This document shows, in pieces, positions 1 to 5,730 of a stretch of 16,693 bases of DNA (positions are counted from its first letter, which is position 1; each line of letters opens with the position of its first letter). A program made the position numbers and the translations under genes. This DNA comes from Hallerella sp963660435. GTDB taxonomy: Bacteria; Fibrobacterota; Fibrobacteria; Fibrobacterales; Fibrobacteraceae. The DNA is taken from the NCBI GenBank assembly GCA_963660435.1, contig CAVKYI010000043.1, positions 1 to 16,693 of the forward strand, written 5' to 3'. A model generated the notes under the pieces. It was not told the DNA's origin and searched no databases. It worked only from the letters and a program-made list of their open reading frames with translations.

Positions 1-72
1 GTGGAATGTGGAGAGTGGAGTGTTCGCTAAGCGAGCAGTGAAGGTTTGTACGACAAACGGTCATCCTGGAGG
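1..72. repeat. Intergenic repeat element, copy A (two small hairpins plus 'gtcatcctggagg' tail)
   Basis: This stretch matches a second copy at 7403-7452 near the middle of the window: bases 23-72 align without gaps, 41 of 50 identical. Two short inverted repeats are visible: 24-34 (tcgct/agcga around one base) and 44-58 (gtttgt/acaaac around a 3-base loop). The last 13 bases, gtcatcctggagg (60-72), are identical in both copies. The part before base 23 is purine-rich (gtggag motifs) and only loosely similar. The left end may be cut by the window edge. Function is unknown; it resembles REP-like or small non-autonomous repeats. Confidence 0.7.
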
Positions 73-145
73 GAGCAGAGCGACCGATAGGATCCATAAG
101 GCTCGGGCTGGATTCTATCGGCTCTTTCAGAGCCTCCAGAATGAC
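60..145. repeat. Imperfect inverted repeat, 37-base arms
   Basis: The arm at 60-96 (starts gtcatcctggagg, ends gataggatcca) and the arm at 109-145 (tggattctatc to cctccagaatgac) are reverse complements at 25 of 37 positions, around a 12-base spacer. Both ends of the arms are well matched and the middle (about 73-86) is not. The left arm starts with the 13-base tail shared by the two copies of the neighbouring repeat. It is probably a palindromic REP/MITE-like intergenic element. No coding sequence overlaps it convincingly. Confidence 0.65.
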
Positions 146-170
146 TGTAAACCGAAACCTCTAAAAAAAA

Positions 171-283
171 GCGTGGCCCTGGGGGTGGATGCAAGGAAGG
201 GGGACCTTGGCCTTCGCAACTCGGAAAGGTCCCCCTACCTTGCCCCTCGCCGGATAGGCGTCCATCCCCCGCCGAGAGGCGGA
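171..283. other. Strong nested hairpin, possible structured RNA or terminator
   Basis: Bases 192-208 pair with 226-242 at 16 of 17 positions, with a 17-base loop. An outer stem continues directly: 181-192 pairs with 258-270 with one bulged T and one G-T wobble, giving about 28 pairs in all. Two small hairpins nearby compete with or extend it: 248-251/257-260, and 269-273/278-282 with a GAGA loop. An A8 run at 163-170 would read as U8 on the minus strand about 10 bases past the structure, so it might end transcription of the GGDEF/EAL gene that stops at 301. It could equally be a repeat element or a non-coding RNA. I do not recognise a named RNA family. Confidence 0.5.
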
Positions 284-300
284 AACGGGTCGCTTGGCGA

Positions 301-2199
301 CTAAAAGCCCATTCTAGCCGCTTCGTTTCGCGCTTTCAGGAATTCAAGCAGGGCGTCTTCCGAAAGAGGCCTTGACAGGTACTGCCCCTGGAAGCGGTTT
401 ACTCCGACTTTCTGGCCTTCGAGCAGCTGTTCCCTCGTTTCGATTCCCTTTTGCGCGATATCCACGCGAATTTTCCGGAGAACTTCGCGCATCGAGACTA
501 TCGCTTCCGAAAGAGCGTTTTCGTCCGCAACCAGCAAGCCTTTCCGCCCGAGTTTCACGCACCGAAAATCGCCGGCAAGCACGCGATTCCAGTTGGTATA
601 GCCTTCGCCAAAATCATCGAGAGAAAACCGGAAGCCCAGACTGCGGAGTTTCTGGAAATTTTTCTTCACCGATTCGTTTTCATCCAGCATGGCAGCATGG
701 GAAATTTCCAGTCCAAGAAATTCCGCATCGACTCCGGACTTTTTCACGGTCTCCCTGAAAAACTCCTCGCAGTTTTCGCTAAAAAGCTGGGAAACGCTCA
801 CGTTCACGTCGATTTCGCGAAGTCCGCAAAGAATCACTTTCTTTTCACCGACAAACCGGCACACGTTTTCAATAACTATCCGTCCGATATCGTCCGCAAG
901 ACCTTTTCGTTCGGCGATCGGCATGAACTCGACCGGGGAAACATTCGCGAATTCCGGATCGTTCAGGCGCACGAGAGCTTCCGCCGAATCAAAAAACGAC
1001 GTTTCCGAATTCCAGATGGGCTGGTAGAGAATTTCAAAGTTGCGTTCCCGAACAGCGCACTCCAAGGCGTTTTCGAGTTCCAGGCGTTCCACGCACGTCT
1101 TGATATTCTTGCATTCTCCCAGTTCCGCAAGCCATTCCGCCTTGTCGATTTCATCGGGAACCGAGACAACCGAGCAATTCGCCTTGACAGAAACGGGAAT
1201 CCTGCCGATGCAATACTTTCCGACGGAAAGCATCGCCAGGAATCTTTCCGAAAAGTTTTCACAGGGAACCCTTCCCTGCGAAGATACAATCGCAATCTTG
1301 TCCTGCGCGAGACGATAGACCGTTCCCGTCGAATTCTTCAGAATCCAGAAAAGAAGGTTTCTCGCGATTCTTTCCAGCTCCTCTACCTTGAACATCGAAA
1401 GCAACGGCTTGAAATTCGAAAGGAAGATGACGACGACGGAATATTTCCGCTTCGAACGGATGAATCTGTCATTGTCGGCAACAAAAGCCCGCCGATCGTA
1501 AACGCCCGAAATCGCATCGGCATGAAGATTTTCCAGTTCGATTAGAAGCATCACGCCCAGAAGAGAAATCGATTCGAAAAAAAGTTCAAGCTTTAGCCAC
1601 GGCAAGACGAACTGTACCAGGATGCCGACGACGCTCGCTCCGATGAAGAACCAAAGCGCGAACAATGTCGATTTGGCAAGTACCCGTCGATAGGTAAAAA
1701 GCTGCCCGATGGCAAAGGCGATGTAGCCTACGGCTTCCACGTAAATGAAAAGTTCGAGCGGTCCCCGCGTAAAGAGGACATTGTCCTGGTAGTAGAATAT
1801 CAAGTGGGTGAGCGGATTTGTCAGAACCAGCAGCTCGAGAAGAAACGCAGGGGACAGAAACCAGAAGGCTACGCGCATCGAACGGCTTTCGCCCCAATTG
1901 TTCACGATGACGACATAGAGAGCGAAGAGAGGCGCAAGCAGCGTGTGCAGCGCAAAATATACGGTCTGGAAAAAATTCTGGAGAACGTTGAACGCGTTTC
2001 CTTCGGTCGAAACGAGCGGATTTACCCCTGTCGCAAAAATCGAGGCGACGCATGACAGGAGCATGTTGAAAAGGAGCAGTTCAAACACCTTGCCGCTTTC
2101 CTTTTTCGGCTTCCGGTGCGTATAGTAAAAAATCAGGCTGCAAAGAACGACAAACGCCGAGCAGATAAAAAAGCAAAGATCCGTTGTCAAGAAGCGCAT
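301..2199 (-). CDS. Seven-helix membrane protein with degenerate GGDEF and EAL domains
   Basis: This 632-residue protein belongs to the cyclic-di-GMP signalling superfamily. The first ~222 residues form about seven hydrophobic helices (roughly 6-26, 40-57, 79-99, 109-129, 152-170, 178-200, 207-222), likely a membrane sensor. A GGDEF-like domain follows (about 226-350); its signature is AQDKI at 298-302 instead of GGDEF, so cyclase activity is unlikely. The EAL domain (about 372-625) keeps E407-A-L, N466, E498, D528-D529, K549 and Q604. However, the second Glu of the usual LEITE motif is H501, the Asp of the KID motif is G551, and the Glu of AEGVET is K584. I infer a weak or inactive phosphodiesterase, perhaps a c-di-GMP binder. 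ATG at 2199 is chosen over upstream in-frame codons because GGAGAG lies 6 nt before it and it begins directly before helix 1. The gene is divergent from hflX. Confidence 0.88.
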   Translation of the reverse strand: MRFLTTDLCFFICSAFVVLCSLIFYYTHRKPKKESGKVFELLLFNMLLSCVASIFATGVNPLVSTEGNAFNVLQNFFQTVYFALHTLLAPLFALYVVIVNNWGESRSMRVAFWFLSPAFLLELLVLTNPLTHLIFYYQDNVLFTRGPLELFIYVEAVGYIAFAIGQLFTYRRVLAKSTLFALWFFIGASVVGILVQFVLPWLKLELFFESISLLGVMLLIELENLHADAISGVYDRRAFVADNDRFIRSKRKYSVVVIFLSNFKPLLSMFKVEELERIARNLLFWILKNSTGTVYRLAQDKIAIVSSQGRVPCENFSERFLAMLSVGKYCIGRIPVSVKANCSVVSVPDEIDKAEWLAELGECKNIKTCVERLELENALECAVRERNFEILYQPIWNSETSFFDSAEALVRLNDPEFANVSPVEFMPIAERKGLADDIGRIVIENVCRFVGEKKVILCGLREIDVNVSVSQLFSENCEEFFRETVKKSGVDAEFLGLEISHAAMLDENESVKKNFQKLRSLGFRFSLDDFGEGYTNWNRVLAGDFRCVKLGRKGLLVADENALSEAIVSMREVLRKIRVDIAQKGIETREQLLEGQKVGVNRFQGQYLSRPLSEDALLEFLKARNEAARMGF

Positions 2200-2205
2200 G
2201 GAAAA

Positions 2206-2211
2206 CTCTCC
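2206..2211 (-). promoter_or_regulatory. Ribosome binding site GGAGAG fixing the start of the GGDEF/EAL gene
   Basis: On the minus strand GGAGAG ends 6 nt before the ATG at 2199-2197. The open frame extends 189 codons further upstream, but that part is antisense to hflX, and the domain structure begins at this ATG. Confidence 0.75.
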
Positions 2212-2235
2212 GGGCAAAAAATCGCCATAGAGCCT

Positions 2236-2247
2236 AATATATATATT
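2236..2247. promoter_or_regulatory. AT palindrome, probable divergent promoter core of hflX and the GGDEF/EAL gene
   Basis: The perfect 12-base palindrome aatatatatatt lies in the 54-base gap between two divergent ATGs. On the plus strand TATATT (2242-2247) ends 6 nt before the hflX ATG. On the minus strand the same palindrome sits about 36 nt before the other ATG, leaving room for a leader with a Shine-Dalgarno site. The core resembles the TAnnTT(T)G -7 element of Bacteroidota. No clear -33 element is visible. Confidence 0.45.
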
Positions 2248-2253
2248 GTGGCC

Positions 2254-3372
2254 ATGCAGCAACAGACAGAAAAGGCGATTCTGGTAGGTATCGTCACCCC
2301 GAAAGAGCGAAGGTCTTCGACCGAGGAACATCTTGAAGAACTGGGACGTCTCGCGGAAACCGCGGGTGCGAGCGTTACGCGAAAGTTCCTGCAGCGCGTC
2401 CAGGCGTTCAACCCGGCGACGCTTGTCGGCGAAGGAAAAGTTTCCGAAATAAGGAACGCGCTGGAAGAGGATTCCGCCGGTCTGGTCATCTTTGACGTGG
2501 ATCTTTCCGGTTCGCAGGTCCGCAACCTGGAAAAGCGCCTTCCGGGAATCAAGGTTCTCGATCGGACAGGCATCATCCTCGACATCTTCGCAAAACACGC
2601 GATTACCTCGGAAAGTCGTCTGATGGTCGAAATCGCCCAGCTCGAATATCTCGTTCCACGGCTCACCCATGCCTGGACGCACCTTTCGCGGCAGGCCGGC
2701 GGACGCGGAATCGGCATGAACGGTCCCGGGGAAACCCAGCTCGAAACCGACAGGCGCATCATCCACCGAAAAATCCAGGACCTGAAAAAGAAGCTCGAAA
2801 AGATCGAAGGGGCGCGAAAGCGTCAGGCGATGCGACGTTCGGAAATCTTCCAGGTCGGCATCGTCGGCTATACGAACGCAGGGAAAAGCACGCTCACGAA
2901 CCGTCTCGCCAAAAGCAATGTCTATGTCAAGGACCAGCTGTTCGCTACGCTCGACAGCACCATGCGAAAGCTCTACGTCGGGGACGGAAAGTTCATCTTG
3001 CTATCGGACACCGTAGGCTTTATCCGCAAGTTGCCCCCGCACCTGCTCGCCACTTTCAAAAGCACGCTCGGAGCGGCGAGCAACGCCAATCTCGTTCTAG
3101 ACGTTGTCGATGCGACGGCAAGCGACTACAGGGAACATCTAGAGATTACGCACAGGATTCTCGAAGACTTGATCGCCCCGGAAATTCCCCGGATAATCGT
3201 ATTCAACAAGGTGGAAGCGGCACCGCCCGAACGCCGGACGGAAATCCTTTCGCATTTCCCGGATGCGCTCCAGATCAGCGCCAGGGAAAACATCGGGATG
3301 GAATCTCTCCGTCAGGCGATAATCCGGAAAATGCTCGCCTGGGAAGAATCCCGCAAAACGCATACAGGCTAG
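2254..3372 (+). CDS. hflX: GTPase HflX
   Basis: HflX is a ribosome-associated GTPase that splits stalled or stressed 70S ribosomes in the cytoplasm. The 372-residue product has the N-terminal HflX domain (about 8-195) ending in the family's GRGIGMNGPGETQLETDRR stretch (151-168). The G domain follows: P-loop GYTNAGKST (205-213), DTVG (252-255), NKVE (318-321) and SAREN (342-346). The fourth motif is NKxE rather than the usual NKxD, a mild deviation. Length is within the family's range. The ATG at 2254 gives a standard N terminus (QQTEKAILVGI); an upstream in-frame ATG at 2116 would overlap the divergent gene and add basic sequence not typical of HflX. There is no Shine-Dalgarno sequence before the ATG. 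The gene stands alone on its strand. Confidence 0.96.
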   Translation: MQQQTEKAILVGIVTPKERRSSTEEHLEELGRLAETAGASVTRKFLQRVQAFNPATLVGEGKVSEIRNALEEDSAGLVIFDVDLSGSQVRNLEKRLPGIKVLDRTGIILDIFAKHAITSESRLMVEIAQLEYLVPRLTHAWTHLSRQAGGRGIGMNGPGETQLETDRRIIHRKIQDLKKKLEKIEGARKRQAMRRSEIFQVGIVGYTNAGKSTLTNRLAKSNVYVKDQLFATLDSTMRKLYVGDGKFILLSDTVGFIRKLPPHLLATFKSTLGAASNANLVLDVVDATASDYREHLEITHRILEDLIAPEIPRIIVFNKVEAAPPERRTEILSHFPDALQISARENIGMESLRQAIIRKMLAWEESRKTHTG

Positions 3373-3716
3373 CGCATCGGATTGTAGTTGTTCATCATCA
3401 CCATCGCAAGCGCGATGCAGAGCATCACGACCGATCCGACAACCAGTTGCTGCCTGTGGTCGTATTCCCGCATCACGTATTCCGGTTCCATCTCTTCGTG
3501 AAGTTCTTCCCGAGTGGGCTTCGCATCGACCTGTACCGAATCGACGCCATAGACAGCCGCGGCTTCCGCATCCGACATGTTCAGCGTATTGACATACATC
3601 GAGTCGAAGGCGTCCGCGGCAAAGGCCTCGGAAACGTTTCCGGAAAACAGGAAGAACACGACAAGTACGCTTCCCAGGGAAACGCTCCGAAAGAAGAGCT
3701 TTTCCAGAAACGCCAA
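3369..3716 (-). CDS. Small exported protein with C-terminal membrane anchor, unknown function
   Basis: This 115-residue protein is not one I recognise. It has a hydrophobic N-terminal segment (about 12-29) ending in AFA-AD, consistent with a signal peptide or anchor. An acidic soluble middle follows (about 35-85, rich in Asp and Glu), then a second hydrophobic helix at about 91-108 and a short tail ending NNYNPMR. The start is TTG at 3716-3714, five bases after the gatB stop, with AAGGAA (3730-3725) overlapping the gatB end 8 nt upstream. The next ATG would remove the signal segment, so TTG is preferred. It is very likely co-transcribed with gatB. Its stop codon lies within the same CTAG as the hflX stop. 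Confidence 0.7.
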   Translation of the reverse strand: MAFLEKLFFRSVSLGSVLVVFFLFSGNVSEAFAADAFDSMYVNTLNMSDAEAAAVYGVDSVQVDAKPTREELHEEMEPEYVMREYDHRQQLVVGSVVMLCIALAMVMMNNYNPMR

Positions 3717-3721
3717 GCGAA

Positions 3722-5176
3722 CTATTCCTTCGCGATCCGGTCCAGAAGCTGGTTTACGATTTTCGGGTTAGCCTTGCCGCCGGAATTTTTCATCACCTGC
3801 CCGACAAAGAAACCCTTGAGCGCGACTTTTCCGCCCTTGAACTCGGCGAATTGCGTCGCGTTCTTCGCGATGACGTCGCGCACGACCTTTTCGATGGCAC
3901 CCGTATCCGTAATCTGGACCAGCCCCTTTTCCTTGACGATCGTATCCGGATCCTCGCCTGTCTTGAACATGTCCGCAAAGACCTGCTTCGCGATTTTTCC
4001 GTTGATGGTGCCGTCCTCGATGAGATTCACGAGCCGGGAAAGATGTTCGGGCTTGACCTTGATGGCGTCGAAGCCGCCTTCCAGTTCCTTGACTTCGCGG
4101 AGAAGTTCCGTGATGACCCAGTTCGCGAGAATCTTCGGGTTCTTGCATGTTTTCGCGGCGGTGTCGTACCAGTCGCTCACCCGGATTTCATCCGTCAGGA
4201 CCTGTGCGTCATATTCCGTGAGCCTGTAATCCCGAACGAAGCGCGCAAAGCGGGCGTCCGGAAGTTCCGGCAGCGTGCGACGAATTTCCTCGACAAGAGC
4301 CGGGTCGGTCACAAGACGCACCATGTCGGGTTCCGGAAAATACTTGTAGTCCGGAGCGTCTTCCTTCGAACGGATGACGGTCGTCTTGTCCGCGTTCGGG
4401 TCGTAACGCTTCGTGCACTGCATAACTTCCTTGCCCGCATCGAGAGTCACGGTCTGGAGGAGCATTTCCGCGGTCAGCGCCTTTTCGAGGTTCGTGAAAC
4501 TGTTCAGGTTCTTGATCTCGGCGCGAGTTCCAAACGGGGCGTCCTCGCTCGGACGGATGGAGATGTTCCCGTCGCAGCGGATGTTTCCGTTTTCCATGTT
4601 CGCGTGGGAAACGCCCGTATATTCGAGAATCTGCTTGATCTTCTTGAACGTGAGAACGGCTTCCTCCGGGCTGCGGATATCCGGCTCGGTCACGATTTCG
4701 CAGAGCGGCGTCCCGCAGCGGTTCGCGTCGAAATGGCTGCCAGTCGGGCTCATGTCGTGCACGAGCTTTCCCGCGTCTTCTTCCATGTGGATGCGCGTAA
4801 TGCCAATACGCCGGACAGTGCCGTCGGAACGCGTGATCTCGAGCCAGCCATTCTTGCAAATCGGATGATCGTAAATCGGAAGTCCTCCCGTCTGCGTAAT
4901 CTGGTAGCCTTTCGGAAGATCGGGATAGAAATAGTTCTTGCGGGTCCACATCGCGTTCAGGTCGATTTCGCAGTGCAGCGCAAGTCCAAGACGAATCGCG
5001 TATTCCACGGCCTTTTTGTTCGGTACGGGCATCGCGCCGGGAAATCCCAGGCATACCGGGCACACATGCTTGTTCGGGCTCGTGTTCACCTCGACTTCGC
5101 AACCGCAAAACATCTTCGTCCTCGTCGCGAGCTGGCAATGGATTTCAAGGCCTATTACAGGATAATACTTGGACAT
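3722..5176 (-). CDS. gatB: Asp-tRNA(Asn)/Glu-tRNA(Gln) amidotransferase subunit B
   Basis: GatB is the tRNA-binding kinase-like subunit of GatCAB, which amidates misacylated Glu-tRNA(Gln) and/or Asp-tRNA(Asn). The 484-residue product shows GLEIH (9-13), the Cys pairs C24/C26 and C39/C42 with VCLGFPGAMPV, and the family stretch RKNYFYPDLPKGYQITQ (79-95). ITRIHMEEDAGKLVHD and the C-terminal YqeY-like tail domain (about 375-484) follow. Length is normal (about 475-485). ATG at 5176 has GGAG 8 nt upstream. The partner genes gatA and gatC are not in the window. The gene lies 45 nt after the PIN-like gene and 5 nt before the small TTG-started gene, on the same strand, so the three probably form one unit. 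Confidence 0.97.
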   Translation of the reverse strand: MSKYYPVIGLEIHCQLATRTKMFCGCEVEVNTSPNKHVCPVCLGFPGAMPVPNKKAVEYAIRLGLALHCEIDLNAMWTRKNYFYPDLPKGYQITQTGGLPIYDHPICKNGWLEITRSDGTVRRIGITRIHMEEDAGKLVHDMSPTGSHFDANRCGTPLCEIVTEPDIRSPEEAVLTFKKIKQILEYTGVSHANMENGNIRCDGNISIRPSEDAPFGTRAEIKNLNSFTNLEKALTAEMLLQTVTLDAGKEVMQCTKRYDPNADKTTVIRSKEDAPDYKYFPEPDMVRLVTDPALVEEIRRTLPELPDARFARFVRDYRLTEYDAQVLTDEIRVSDWYDTAAKTCKNPKILANWVITELLREVKELEGGFDAIKVKPEHLSRLVNLIEDGTINGKIAKQVFADMFKTGEDPDTIVKEKGLVQITDTGAIEKVVRDVIAKNATQFAEFKGGKVALKGFFVGQVMKNSGGKANPKIVNQLLDRIAKE

Positions 5177-5221
5177 GGCAAAAACTCCAGAACTTGTTAC
5201 ATGGAAAAATCTAGAAAATAT

Positions 5222-5656
5222 TCAGGCGAGCTCCGAAAGCAGGACGATATTCATGTCGCCAAGATCCTTGAGCGAAGCGCTTTCCGAAAGGACGAGATCC
5301 GCGCCGCATACGTAGGCCGTCGCCATCTGCAGGGAATCTTCCAGGCTCAGACGCCTCTCCGCACGGAACCTCGCCGAAACCAGCGCGACATCCGCATCCA
5401 CTTCGCGGAGCATGAACTGCGAACTCTTCGTAAAGAATTCCCTGTATTCGCGGGCGAGGACCGCCGCCCCCCTTTCGTAGGCCCGGCGCGAAACGTTCGC
5501 GAGGGAAATCGGGGACGCGACCATCTGGATTCCGCGCGCATAGACGACATCGAGGACCCGAAGCATCACCGGATAGAATTCCGAGCGGAACTCCAGCAGG
5601 CGACGGATCGGTTTTTCGTCCAAAAAAAGGATTCGGGAATTTTCGACACGGTGCAT
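5222..5656 (-). CDS. PIN-like domain protein, incomplete active site
   Basis: This 144-residue protein resembles a PIN-fold nuclease over its whole length. The first strand is RILFLDEKPI with D13; the middle SPISLANVS has N54 where PIN nucleases usually have Glu; helix SLEDSLQMATAYVCGADLVL carries D107; the last strand reads LSES where T-x-D is usual. Two of the four acidic positions therefore look replaced, and the protein may bind rather than cut RNA, or the similarity may be only structural. ATG at 5656 is preferred to a TTG two codons upstream; it has no Shine-Dalgarno site but a TAAATT element 6 nt before it. No antitoxin-like gene adjoins it. It is followed by gatB on the same strand. 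Confidence 0.6.
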   Translation of the reverse strand: MHRVENSRILFLDEKPIRRLLEFRSEFYPVMLRVLDVVYARGIQMVASPISLANVSRRAYERGAAVLAREYREFFTKSSQFMLREVDADVALVSARFRAERRLSLEDSLQMATAYVCGADLVLSESASLKDLGDMNIVLLSELA

Positions 5657-5662
5657 AAACAA

Positions 5663-5668
5663 AATTTA
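5663..5668 (-). promoter_or_regulatory. TAAATT element 6 nt before the PIN gene ATG
   Basis: On the minus strand the sequence reads TAAATT-TTGTTT-ATG, matching the TAnnTTTTG pattern. No Shine-Dalgarno sequence precedes the ATG, so a leaderless or near-leaderless transcript is plausible. Confidence 0.4.
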
Positions 5669-5718
5669 ACAAAGCGATGCCTTTTTTGTTATTATTATAA
5701 GTGAAGATATCCCTTGAT

Positions 5719-5724
5719 AAGGAG
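5719..5724 (+). promoter_or_regulatory. Shine-Dalgarno site AAGGAG of the porin-like gene
   Basis: AAGGAG lies 6 nt before the ATG at 5731. It decides against an in-frame GTG at 5701, which would place ten residues ahead of the signal peptide. Just upstream, TTATTATTATAA (5689-5700) is a probable -10 region. Confidence 0.75.
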
Positions 5725-5730
5725 AACCAG

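Noticed and set aside
8..304. 98-residue open frame on the plus strand at the window start
   Set aside because: It runs through the hairpin repeat, the inverted repeat and the nested hairpin, has low-complexity basic sequence and no recognisable domain or ribosome site.
451..1545. 364-codon open frame antisense to the GGDEF/EAL gene
   Set aside because: The minus strand encodes clear EAL motifs here; the plus-strand product has no recognisable motif.
2200..2766. N-terminal extension of the GGDEF/EAL protein
   Set aside because: The extra 189 codons are antisense to hflX and have no domain; the ATG at 2199 has a good ribosome site and starts the first membrane helix.
5222..5656. VapBC-type toxin-antitoxin module
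   Set aside because: No small antitoxin gene adjoins the PIN-like gene, its acidic residues are incomplete, and it is followed by gatB.
3851..5704. 617-codon open frame antisense to gatB and the PIN gene
   Set aside because: It is opposite strong gatB coding sequence; the long open frame reflects codon bias that avoids antisense stops. The product is His/Arg-rich and unlike any family.
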